DNA of 64,000 nt. Origin: Bacteroidota bacterium (GTDB lineage: Bacteria > Bacteroidota > Bacteroidia > AKYH767-A > OLB10). The stretch is taken from NCBI GenBank assembly GCA_016713445.1, contig JADJPB010000004.1, positions 124,001-188,000 of the forward strand, written 5' to 3'. The position numbers were made by a program, and so were the translations under genes. Shown here in pieces: positions 49,683 through 59,488 of the stretch. Below the pieces are notes generated by a model. It was not told the DNA's origin. It ran no database searches and was given only the letters and a program-made list of their open reading frames with translations. The stretch's first letter is position 1, and each line of letters opens with the position of its first letter.

Positions 49683-50720
49683 ATGAACTTGTTGTTAACC
49701 CTAGCAGTTGTCTTTGGTATTCTGGTGCTGGTCCGAATTGCAAACATTGCCCAAATGGCAGCGGAGCTATCCGGAGAAACCGACGAAGAAGAAGCGGAAA
49801 AAGCAGATAAATGGAATAGCCTTGGATTCCTACTGTTTATGGTGATTGGCCTGCCTTTAATGGTGTATTGTGCTATTAAATGGAGACCATTGATGTTACC
49901 CGTAGCTGCATCTGAGCATGGTGTAGGAGTGGATAAGCTCATGGATATCAACTGGTGGGTTCTTATTGTGACTTTCTTTATTACTTCTATTTTACTTTTT
50001 TGGTTTGCCTATAAATATCGCTATAACAAAAACAGAAGATCATATTATTTCCACGATAACATGAAGTTGGAAATGATATGGACTGTAGTTCCTACCATCG
50101 TTCTTTCTGGATTAATTGTGACGGGATTGATGGAATGGAATAAGATTACTGATTTGACAAAATCGGAGCAAGGAATGAAAGTTCAGATCTATGCAAAACA
50201 ATTTGATTTCACCGCTCGATATGCAGGAAAAGATAACAAGCTGGGATCGTCTTTCTTTAGAAATATTACCGATACAAATCCATTGGGCGTTGATTCTTCC
50301 GATGCGAATGCTGCTGACGATAAGTTTTCTTCTGAATTAGTAATGCCAGTTGGAGAAGAAATTGAATTGGTAATTAATTCTAGAGATGTAATTCACTCGG
50401 TTTATCTTCCACATTTCCGTGCACAGATGAATGCTGTTCCTGGAATGACAACGCGTTTTCATTTTAAGCCTACTATCACTACAGCTAAAATGAAAGAGAT
50501 AACAGGCGATCCTAAGTTTGAATACATCATGTTGTGTAATAAAATTTGTGGTGTCGCTCATTATAATATGAAAATGCCAGTACGTGTCTTGGAGAAAGAT
50601 GAGTTTACTAAGTGGTTGAGAGAACAAAAGAGAGTGTTTACACGTGAATCTCTCAACGCAGCAGCAGTTGCTGACTCTACAAAGACAACTGTAGATTCTA
50701 CAGTAGTAAGTGCGAAATAA
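49683..50720 (+). CDS. coxB: Cytochrome c oxidase subunit II (CuA)
   Basis: Receives electrons from cytochrome c or ACIII at the binuclear CuA site and passes them to haem a. The 345-residue protein has an N-terminal helix, an acidic loop (GETDEEEAEKADKW), two further helices (about 48-66 and 88-110), then the cupredoxin domain. CuA ligands are visible: His in RDVIHSVYLP (about 238), and CNKICGVAHYNM (about 281-292), giving two Cys, His and Met. The usual Ser-Glu between the cysteines is Asn-Lys here. No haem site is fused at the C-terminus. Intact and directly upstream of coxA. Confidence 0.94.
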   Translation: MNLLLTLAVVFGILVLVRIANIAQMAAELSGETDEEEAEKADKWNSLGFLLFMVIGLPLMVYCAIKWRPLMLPVAASEHGVGVDKLMDINWWVLIVTFFITSILLFWFAYKYRYNKNRRSYYFHDNMKLEMIWTVVPTIVLSGLIVTGLMEWNKITDLTKSEQGMKVQIYAKQFDFTARYAGKDNKLGSSFFRNITDTNPLGVDSSDANAADDKFSSELVMPVGEEIELVINSRDVIHSVYLPHFRAQMNAVPGMTTRFHFKPTITTAKMKEITGDPKFEYIMLCNKICGVAHYNMKMPVRVLEKDEFTKWLREQKRVFTRESLNAAAVADSTKTTVDSTVVSAK

Positions 50721-50770
50721 TTTCGCGAAATAGTTCAACGAATAATATTACAACGAGAAAATAATCACCA

Positions 50771-52612
50771 ATGGAAGTGAATCAACATAACGAAGTGACC
50801 ACACATCATGATGACCACGGTCATCACGGGCATGATCACCATCACGAACATGAAGAGAGTAATAACTTCTTTGCGAAGTATATTTTTACTACCGATCATA
50901 AAATGATCTCAAAGCAGTTCTTGATAACTGCAATTTTTATGGCATTCCTTGCAATGGGTATGTCTTTGATTTTCCGATTGCAATTAGCTTGGCCAGATGT
51001 TAAATTTCCATTTTTGGAAGATATTCTTGGAAGATGGGCGAAGGATGGAAAGTTAGATCCCGGCTATTACCTTGCTTTAGTAACTATTCACGGAACGATT
51101 ATGGTCTTCTTTGTACTCACTGGAGGATTATCTGGGACGTTTGCGAACTTACTCATTCCGCTGCAAGTGGGAGCTCGAGATATGGCCTCTGGTTTTCTGA
51201 ACGCGTTGTCGTTTTGGTTTTTCTTTGCTTCTACGATAGTCATGTGTTCTTCTTTGTTTATTGAGTCAGGACCCGCTTCTGCAGGTTGGACGATTTATCC
51301 GCCACTCAGCGCGCTTCCGCAAGCAATTCCGGGATCAGGATTGGGAATGACATTATGGTTGGTCTCCATGGCTCTGTTTATAGCATCTTCTTTATTGGGT
51401 GGTATTAATTATGTGACTACCGTTCTGAATCTTCGTACGAAAGGAATGAGCATGACTAAATTACCTTTAACAGTTTGGGCACTCTTTATTACTGCTATTC
51501 TTGGAGTACTTTCTTTCCCTGTATTATTGGCTGCTGCGTTGTTATTGATTTTCGACCGTAGCTTTGGTACCAGTTTCTTCTTAAGCGATATCTTTATTGA
51601 TGGCGCTCCATTAGATTATGCTGGAGGATCTCCAATATTATTTCAGCATTTATTTTGGTTCCTTGGTCACCCTGAAGTATATATCGTACTGCTTCCGGCC
51701 TTAGGTTTATCCTCTGAAATTATCTCCGTAAATTCACGTAAGCCTATCTTCGGTTATAAGGCGATGATTGGTTCAATGCTAGTGATTGCCTTCCTCTCAT
51801 TTATTGTTTGGGGTCATCACATGTTTATTACTGGAATGAACCCATTCCTAGGATCCGTATTCGTGTTTACAACACTCTTAGTTTGCGATTCCATCTGCCG
51901 TAAAAGTCTTCAACTATTTAACAACATTATGGAAAGGAAATATTCAATTCACACCCCAAATGATGTTTGCGATGGGATTGGTGTCAACGTTTATTACGGG
52001 TGGACTAACGGGAATTATCTTGGGAGATTCTACTTTGGATATTAACGTTCACGATACCTATTTCGTAGTAGCTCACTTCCATATCGTAATGGGTTCTTCG
52101 GCTATCTTCGGAATGTTTGCTGGAATTTATCATTGGTTCCCGAGAATGTACGGACGTATGATGAACCGAAAGTTAGGATACGCACATTTCTGGTTGACCA
52201 TCTTAGGGGTGTATGGAGTATTCTTCCCAATGCATTTCTAGGTTTAGGTGGTGTGCCTCGCCGTTATTATGCCAATACGGCGTATGAACAATTTAATGTG
52301 TTTGTTGATATCAATGTGATCATTACCATCTTCGCAATTCTTGCAGGTGTTGCTCAATTAATTTTCGCATTTAATTTCTTCTACAGTATTTATAAAGGAA
52401 AGAAAGCAGTGCAAAATCCATGGAAAGCAAATACGCTCGAATGGACTGCACCTGTGGAACATCTTCATGGAAACTGGCCAGGAGAACTTCCAACCGTACA
52501 TCGTTGGCCGTATGATTATGGCAAGCCAGGGGCCCCCGAAGATTATATTCTTCAAACGGTCCCTTACTCCGAAACACCGGAGAGTAATACACCAGATGAT
52601 CATAAGCATTAA
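50771..52612 (+). CDS. coxA: Cytochrome c oxidase subunit I (two frameshifts)
   Basis: Catalytic subunit with haem a, haem a3 and CuB. ~613 residues with a His-rich cytosolic N-terminus (HHDDHGHHGHDHHHEHE) and 12+ helices. Ligands: low-spin haem His in VTIHGTIM (about 99), CuB His and the crosslinked Tyr in FLGHPEVYIV (about 298), CuB pair in WGHHMF (about 347), and haem a3/a His in VAHFHIVMG. Breaks: T run 51882-51884 (extra T; two T give TLLVAIPSAVKVFNYL) and about 52238 (CC read as C; CCTAGG gives MHFLGLGGVPRRYY). Last gene of the act-cox operon before a strong terminator. Confidence 0.94.
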
Positions 52613-52630
52613 AAAATTATAAAATTATTA

Positions 52631-52662
52631 AAAGCCTAGGGTTTAAACCCTAGGCTTTTTTG
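52631..52662 (+). terminator. Intrinsic terminator of the act-cox operon
   Basis: AAAAGCCTAGGG-TTTAAA-CCCTAGGCTTTTTT is a near-perfect inverted repeat (AAAGCCTAGGGTTT against AAACCCTAGGCTTT) ending in a T run. It lies 19 bp after the coxA stop. Confidence 0.88.
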
Positions 52663-52739
52663 TTGGTTTTTTTTCTATGCTTTCTTGTTGTTGATTTTTT
52701 TCGGGGTAGATGGATGTCAATCACGCTGAAAAAATACCT

Positions 52740-52747
52740 TATTTTTG
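52740..52747 (+). promoter_or_regulatory. Bacteroidota -7 element (TATTTTTG) for kynU
   Basis: TATTTTTG matches TAnnTTTG and ends 4 nt before ATG 52752. It would place transcription start at the ATG, so the mRNA should be leaderless. It overrules the longer ORF start at 52710, which lies upstream of the promoter element. Confidence 0.55.
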
Positions 52748-52751
52748 TACC

Positions 52752-54046
52752 ATGAGTAATTTCGAAAATACAGCATCGTGGGCGCAGACCATGGATGCAC
52801 AAGATGAGTTGGCCGCTTTTCGCCAACGCTTTCATATTCCAATGCATCATGGACAAGAGACGGTTTATTTTTGTGGGAATTCTTTAGGACTTCAACCGAA
52901 GCTAACGAGTGCTTATGTGATGCAAGAGTTGCAAGACTGGGCTACACTCGGCGTAGAAGGCCATTTTAAACCACATACCGGATGGTTTGGATATCATGAG
53001 TTACTTAGAGACGCAACCGCTCGTTTAGTAGGCGCGCAACCCCAGGAAGTTGTGGTGATGAATCACCTTACAGTTAATCTTCATTTATTATTGGTTTCGT
53101 TTTATCGACCAACTGCCGAACGTTATAAAATTATTTGTGAAGGAGGAGCATTTCCTTCCGATCGATACGCCTTACAATCACAAGTGGAATGGCATGGATT
53201 TGATGCCGCCGATGCACTCATCGAGTTGCAGCCCCGTAAAGGAGAAGAACTGGTGCGTCACGAAGATATTATTGAAGCCATTAACGATTGCGGAGATGCC
53301 TTAGCGTTAGTGATGCTTGGAGGTGTGCATTATTTCACAGGCCAAGTGCTCAACATGAAAGCCATTACAGAAGCTGCACACGAAGTAGAAGCATATGCCG
53401 GATTTGATTTAGCACACGCTGCAGGAAATCTTGAATTGAAATTGCACGAGTGGAATGTAGATTTCGCAGCCTGGTGCTCGTATAAATATTTGAATGGAGG
53501 CCCTGGAACAGTTGGTGGAGCTTTCATAAACGATCGTCATGTAAAGAATTTGCACCTTCCTCGTTTTGCTGGATGGTGGGGTAATGATCCGATCAACGAT
53601 TTAAAATGCCACATCGCTTTGTTCCCGTTCCCACCGCCGACTCTTGGCAGCTAAGCAATGCACCTATTTTGGAGATGGCTGCCTTGCGCGCTTCCTTAGA
53701 ATTATTTGACGAAGCGGGCATGTCGCGACTTACAGCAAAAGGAAAAGAACGCACTTCTACTTACTATTTGTAATTGAGATGTGTTGAAAGCAAAGCAAAA
53801 AGTGATTTAGTGCAAATCATCACCCTTTGAAGAGCAATTACAGGGATGTCAATTGTCACTTAAGTTTATGAAATGATGGTAAGGCTATTTTTGAGTCAAC
53901 TCACAGCGCAAGGTGTAATTTCCGATTGGCGTGAACCTGATCAGGAAGGCAGAACCGAAGGTGTAATTCGCGTAGCTCCGGTACCGTTATACAATTCGTT
54001 TATGGATGTGTATCGCTTTGGTGAAATATTGAAATCGGCATTGTAG
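52752..54046 (+). CDS. kynU: Kynureninase (several frameshifts in the C-terminal third)
   Basis: PLP enzyme cleaving (3-hydroxy)kynurenine to (3-hydroxy)anthranilate and alanine. Landmarks from ATG 52752: YFCGNSLGLQPK (about 37), GHFKPHTGWFGYHE (about 72), NHLTVNLHLLLVSFY (about 104), FDLAHAAGNLEL (about 220) and the PLP lysine in WCSYKYLNGGPG (about 242). Near 53591 one missing A breaks the frame (DPNQRFKMPHRF when repaired). Further breaks occur at about 53770-53860 and 53905. The end is recovered as LTAQGVISDWREPDQEGRTEGVIRVAPVPLYNSF to TAG 54044-54046. Corrected length ~430 aa is normal. Confidence 0.88.
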
Positions 54047-54049
54047 TTT

Positions 54050-54661
54050 ATGGCGAAGGTCAAACATCGAGAAGACGCAGGGTTGCAAATTGATGGATAC
54101 ATCAATGAACTTCCTCCTTGGTCGAAAGAGATTTGTAACAAACTTCGAAAAATTATTTTAACCACATCCACAAAAATTATTGAAGATTGGAAATGGGGGC
54201 CCAACTATTATTACGAAGGAATGATTTGTGGTTTCGGCGCATTTAAAAATCATGTGTCGTTCGTTTTTTTTCAAGGAGCTTTGATGAGCGATCCGCATAA
54301 AATACTAAAAAATAACGAAGGAAATTTACATAACCGCCATATTAAATTTACTACCGCCAAAGAAGTCAATTCAACTGTTTTGAAGGGTTATATCAAGGAA
54401 GCCATGCAGAACAATGAGCATGGCGAAAAAATTGTACAACCCAAAATTAAAACCGTTACTCTTCACGATGATTTTGTAAAAGCACTAAATAAGGCAAAAC
54501 TCAGACTCAAATTCGAAGGATACACCTACTACAAGCAAAAAGAAATGGCAGAGTGGATCTCTGCCGCTAAACAAGACGCTACTCGATTAAGCAGAATCAA
54601 TAGAGCAATCGAAATGATTTTGGTTGGGAAGAGTTTGAATGATAAGTATAGAAATAATTAA
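54050..54661 (+). CDS. DUF1801 / YdeI (OmdA)-like protein
   Basis: A 203-residue protein with an N-terminal DUF1801 domain (about 10-115: YINELPPWSKEICNKLRKII, KWGPNYYYEGMICGFGAFKNHVSFVFFQGA) and a C-terminal YdeI/OmdA-like helical domain (about 140-203: LHDDFVKALNKAKL, QKEMAEWISAAKQDATRLSRINRAIEMI). The fold is frataxin/Phage-MuB-like for DUF1801; the YdeI part is tied to stress and envelope phenotypes in some bacteria. It starts 3 bp after kynU and is probably cotranscribed, although a kynurenine role is not known. The reading frame is intact. Confidence 0.8.
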   Translation: MAKVKHREDAGLQIDGYINELPPWSKEICNKLRKIILTTSTKIIEDWKWGPNYYYEGMICGFGAFKNHVSFVFFQGALMSDPHKILKNNEGNLHNRHIKFTTAKEVNSTVLKGYIKEAMQNNEHGEKIVQPKIKTVTLHDDFVKALNKAKLRLKFEGYTYYKQKEMAEWISAAKQDATRLSRINRAIEMILVGKSLNDKYRNN

Positions 54662-54841
54662 GAATTCAGAATTAAGAATTGCTTTCCGAAAAATTATCCG
54701 TGTAAATACTAATTATCCGTGTCATCCGTGTTCCATATTAAGTTTTTAGGTGTCGATGGTTTCTTTCTCAAATGATTTATTTGTATTTAGATTAGTGTAA
54801 AGGTCTCTAAATTTTCATTATTTTTACCTCCCACCATCACT

Positions 54842-56176
54842 ATGAAAAATTCTTCCTATTGGCGCCGGATTAGTAGGATCACTTCTTTCCATCTATCTAT
54901 CAAAACGCGGATATAAAGTTTCAATGTACGAACGCCGCCCCGATTTGCGCACCAACCGCATCAGCGCTGGACGTCCCATCAATCTCGCTCTGAGCGACAG
55001 AGGCTGGAGAGGATTGGAGAAAGTAGGAATCGCTGAGGAAGTGCGTAAAGTAGCCTTGCCTATGAAAGGTCGCATCATGCACGACATCAACAGTCAAATA
55101 AGTTATCAACCTTATGGAAAAGAAGGGCAAGCTATTTATTCCGTCTCTCGAGGTGGATTAAATTGTGTGTTGATGGATTTGGCAGAGAAGCAAGGTGTAG
55201 AAATTTTCTTCAACGAAAAATGTGACAGTGTCGACTTGAAAAAAGGAAATGCGATTTTTGAAAACTTCGAAACACAAAAGAAAACCGAAGTTCATGCCGA
55301 TTATCTTTTTGCTACCGATGGTGCTGGCTCTGCTGCCCGATTGCAGTTGCAATTATCAACCGATCGATTTCAGTATTCACAGCAGTACTTAGAGCACGGT
55401 TATAAAGAACTTTGTATCCCGCCAACACCTCAAGGCGATTTCGCTATGGATCCAACCGCTCTTCATATTTGGCCACGCGGTTCGTTTATGTTAATTGCAT
55501 TGCCAAATATGGATAAGTCATTTACATGTACTCTATTTTTTCCATTCGATGGCGAGAATTCTTTTAACGCACTCGATACAGAAGAAAAAATGATGACCTT
55601 CTTCACGAAAATGTTTCCCGATGCTGTGCCCTTGATGCCTACTTTAAAAACTGATTATTTTGAAAATCCCGCTTGTTCACTCGGCATCATTCGTTGTTTC
55701 CCATGGAGCTATGAAGATAAATTGTTGTTAGTAGGTGATGCAGCACATGCCATCGTTCCTTCTACGGACAAGGAATGAATTGCGGATTCGAAGATTGTGT
55801 GGTGCTGGATCAACTCATGGATGCACACGGAGATGATTGAAGTCCATCTTCCACGAATTTGAAGCGTCACGTAAACCCGACAGTGATGCTATTGCAGATT
55901 TAGCCGTAGCTAATTTTATTGAAATGCGCGATAAAGTAGGGCAAAGAATTTCTTCTCCAGAAAAAATTGAAGCATGGTTCAGCGCCAAGCATCCCGAAAA
56001 GTGGATTCCCCTCTATACTATGGTAACTTTCTCTCCCGATATCCGGTACAGCGAAGCACTACGCGAAGGGCAACGTCAAGAATCCATCATGAAAAGTGAT
56101 GGCACTCGATAACATCGAAGCCAAATGGAATTCGGAAGAGGTGGAGGGTTTGATGTTGGAGTTACTAAAAGGGTGA
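54842..56176 (+). CDS. kmo: Kynurenine 3-monooxygenase (several frameshifts)
   Basis: FAD/NADPH enzyme hydroxylating L-kynurenine to 3-hydroxykynurenine, the substrate of KynU. ATG 54842; the A run 54845-54849 has five A, six give MKKILPIGAGLVGSLLSIYL, the GxGxxG FAD motif. Then YERRPDLR, RISAGRPINLALSDRG (the family's NLALS), and the second FAD motif LVGDAAHAIVPFYGQGMNCGFEDC, where T is missing at about 55760. Further breaks lie at about 55838 (a G), about 55940-55965 and about 56091. Corrected length ~450 aa. TGA 56174-56176. Shares the pathway with kynU upstream. Confidence 0.88.
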
Positions 56177-56678
56177 AGAGATTTTAGTGCATTGAAAAAT
56201 GAAATTGAAGCGAAAAACGAATGAACACGATCCCGATAACTATCAGGGAGCGAATGGTGCGAAATCTCTCCGTGTTCCTCTGTGCCACCTCTGTGTCTCC
56301 TTGGTAAAAAATAAGTTATTATTCGAAGTATAATTTTAACTATTCTAAAAATCTCAATTAGCAAGAGTTTTAAATGCTTTCTTTTTTCAATTTGTTGATT
56401 AGAATAAGTCTGCCTTTAACCCTGCCTTCCGGCAGGCAGGCACAAAGGGCACAAAGTTTTTTTCAAAGAGAACACAGGTTTGTATGCTCTAAGGCATCCG
56501 TAAAAACTCTTGTGTACTCTTGTGTCCTTTTGTTTCTTTAGTGTTAAAAAATCTGAAGAAGAAGCCGAATTTTAATTAATGTGTATAATTTGCATACAAA
56601 GAAAATCTCACTTGAAGCTTGAAGCCAGAAGCGAACAGCTTCTCAAAAGCGTTCGACAAATTAAATTAATCTATAATT
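56177..56678. repeat. Intergenic region with degenerate repeats and palindromes
   Basis: About 500 bp with no gene, between kmo and the convergent TPR/HPt-like gene. Contains an imperfect TCCCGATAACTATCAGGGA palindrome (56231), related to the perfect one at 33102. CTCCGTGTTCCTCTGTGCC and CTCTGTGTCTCCTTGG (56268-56305) are the reverse-strand version of the CACGGAGGACACAAAG units at 16039. CCTGCCTTCCGGCAGGCAGG (56421-56440) is related to 24411-24429, and is followed by CACAAAGGGCACAAAG. Confidence 0.55.
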
Positions 56679-57922
56679 TCATCCGTAATAACTAACTAAC
56701 TTTCTCGAGCAACGACTCGCTTCATCCGCTGCTCTTCTGCAATGATTCCTCACCTGAAAAACTCTTGATAACAACTTCGCTACTTTCTGCGTTTCAGCTT
56801 CCTTTTCTATTTCATCAATAAGATTCATTGTGCTCTGCATGCCAAAGGAAACCAAGTAGGTTTTAAGATGCTCCAACGAATTAATAATCGAATCTTTCTC
56901 ATTCAACGTAATCGCATCATCCAATGTTTTCATAATAAAAGGCAATTGCGCCATGTACTCATTCAATAAATTTCGAATCGGCTTCGACTCACCATTTTTA
57001 TAGTTTGCTAATACATCAGCTTTAATTAATACTAACTCTACTTCTGCAAGTTTAGAAGTGATATCCTTGATCGCATTCGATATTTGTAGTTCTTTCTTAT
57101 CAGCTTTAGAAGGAGGTTCGGGCTTAGTTTCAATTGCTGGAGCGACAACATCTTTTACTGCAGTTGTTTCGGTTGCAATTTCTATTACTTCTTTCTTGAC
57201 TCTTGTATCAACTGTTTGTTTTGTCCTCGGTTGTGATAGCGTTGTGTCGCGAAGCGGACCTGGAGGAAGATTGCGTAGTCGCTGTAAATTGCCATTCATC
57301 ATGAAAATGATAATTAACAATACAGCAATTATTCCAGAGAGAATGTAGACTAAATTGTTTAAGCTTTCATTTTTCTGACTTACTACACTGTCATTGGCTT
57401 CACTTTCAACTTTTGCTTGTTGCTTTTGATGATCAATAGCGCTTAAACTGCTTTGCAATGAATCAATTTGCAATTGCATTTTACGCTTTGCTAGACTGTC
57501 CTTGATGTTCCATGCGGCTTCTTTAGCAATCAATGCCGTCTTCGGATTCCCAACAGAAAGATGCCAGTCTGCATAAATCTCATATACTTTGATGAGATCC
57601 TCGTTTAAATGCGCATTTTCCGCCCATCTTAATGCACTGTCTAAAAATGCAGCGGCATATTTGTTTTTACGTTGCGCCATCAAATAGTTAGCAGTCCAAA
57701 CCGAGGATTTGATCTTCGTATTTACATTTTCGGCACTTATCAATTGTTCGTTAATGCTATCTAAGAGAGAAACGCATATTTTGCCTTGCCCTCTTTCCAG
57801 AACTGAACTGCTCTAGTGAGCGTTTCTTTCATGCTACTATCACTCATGACAGTCGATTGCGCATCTACTCTGAAACAAGCAGTTAGAACTAAAACAATCG
57901 AAATGGATAAAATAGACCTCAT
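56679..57922 (-). CDS. TPR-like membrane protein with C-terminal HPt-like helical domain, hypothetical (one frameshift)
   Basis: ~414 residues. Signal sequence from ATG 57922 (MRSILSISIVLVLTACFRVDAQ), TPR-like helices (MKETLTRAVQFWKEGKAKYAFLS...KYAAAFLDSALRWAENA), a coiled-coil-like KDSLAKRKMQLQIDSLQSSL, one transmembrane helix (YILSGIIAVLLIIIFMM), a low-complexity linker and a C-terminal helical bundle. In the latter LEHLKTYLVSFGMQ followed by LIDEIEKEAE resembles a histidine phosphotransfer domain, with His in HLK as candidate phosphoacceptor. The frame breaks near 57765; one T restores FLSLDSINEQLISAENV. No kinase or regulator gene is adjacent. Confidence 0.55.
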
Positions 57923-58088
57923 GGGAGTCAAAGTAATGGTATTTTTCCTTGCTTTTGACGAATATTGGTCACGACTTTTCCACGATGCGTAAGGGCTTAT
58001 TAACAGTAGCGGGAACTTATGAATATTGCCCCCTTTGATCAGTGTTTTGTATCTGCTTTTTAGTAGGTTTGTAATTCAGTAAAAACTC

Positions 58089-59376
58089 ATGTCAGACACC
58101 TTGCAAAAAGCAGAAAAATTCCCCGTTTCACACATGGCGGAAAATTTAATTGGTTCCGAAATTATCAAGTTGGGAAATGAAGTAAATGAAAGAATTAGGA
58201 ATGGAGAAAAAGTATTCAATTTTACGATTGGAGATTTTGATCCTGCTATCTTTCCTATACCTCAAGGGTTGCAAGATGAAATCATCGCTGCTTATAAAAA
58301 TCATTTCACTAATTATCCGATGGCGAATGGGATGCCAGAATTGCGTGCCGCCGTTTCTTCTTGGAATAAGAGACTTTATAATTTGGATTATTCTTCAGCT
58401 GAAGTACTTATTGCAGGTGGTGCGCGCCCGATCATCTATGCCATTTACAATACCATACTCGATCACGGAGATAAAGTTGTTTACCCAATTCCCTCTTGGA
58501 ACAATAATCATTACTGTCACCTACTCGGCGCAAATGGAATTCAAGTGAATTGCTCAGTTGAAAATAATTTTATGCCTACTGCTCGTGATATCCAACCTTA
58601 TGTAAAAGGAGCTTCCCTCTTGGCGCTTTGCTCTCCTCAGAATCCAACAGGAACCGTGTTTACAAAAAAGCAATTGGAAGAAATTTGTGATTGTGTGTTG
58701 GAAGAAAACACAAGACGCGGAGAAAATGAAAAACCATTGTATGTCATGTACGATCAAATTTATGGAGCTTTATTGTATGGTGAAAATAAACATGTCGATC
58801 CAGTTTCATTGCGACCAGAAATGAGACCTTTTACGATTTATGTAGATGGAATTTCTAAATCTTTTGCAGCAACAGGTGTTCGAGTAGGATGGGCTATGGG
58901 TCCCGCTTTTTTGATGGATAAAATGAAAGCGATTTTGAGTCATATTGGAGCGTGGTCACCTAAGCCAGAACAAATCGCAACTGCAAAATTTTTTGGAGAA
59001 TAAAAATGCTGTTGATGATTATCTTGTTGATTTTAAATCGGAGGTGCATCTTCGTTTACAATCCTTGTATCAAGGATTTTGTGCGTTGAAGAAGGAAGGG
59101 TTTGCAGTTCAATGTATCGAACCTCGTGGTGCGATCTATCTTACTTTGCAATTCGATTTAGTAGGAATGAAAACGGAAGCGGGTAATCAGTTAAATACAA
59201 ATCAAGAAGTGGCTTCTTATTTACTCGATAAAGCCAAGTTAGCTATTGTCCCATTCACTGCTTTTGGTGCCGATCAAAATAATTCTTGGTATCGATTATC
59301 TGTGGGGACATGTAAGACCGACGGGATTCCAGAAGTGTTTTCACTGCTCCGTTCAGCTCTTTCAGCGTTAAAATAA
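58089..59376 (+). CDS. Class I/II pyridoxal-phosphate aminotransferase (one frameshift)
   Basis: ~429-residue fold-type I aminotransferase. Landmarks: NFTIGDFDPAIFPIP (about 43), GGARPIIYAIYNTI (about 110), SPQNPTGTVFTK (about 178), YDQIYGALLY (about 220) and the PLP lysine in VDGISKSFAATGVRVGWAMG (about 257). The frame breaks at the T run 58989-58994: six T, five give AKFLENKNAVDDYLVDFK and join to 58945-59376. Substrate is not determinable; relatives act on aspartate, aromatic amino acids or kynurenine. It lies near kynU/kmo, but that link is inference. A TAGGTTTG at 58064-58071 may be its -7 element. Confidence 0.85.
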
Positions 59377-59488
59377 GACTATTACTCATGCTAATTGAAC
59401 TTCTTGTCGATTTATCGAAGGATAGCATGCATTTTTACTTGTTTTGCGGCACGATTAGTATTGTTTAATCTTATTAAATTGTTTCTCT

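Noticed and set aside
52710..52751. Longer N-terminus for kynU starting at 52710
   Set aside because: It lies upstream of and across a TAnnTTTG promoter element that ends 4 nt before ATG 52752.
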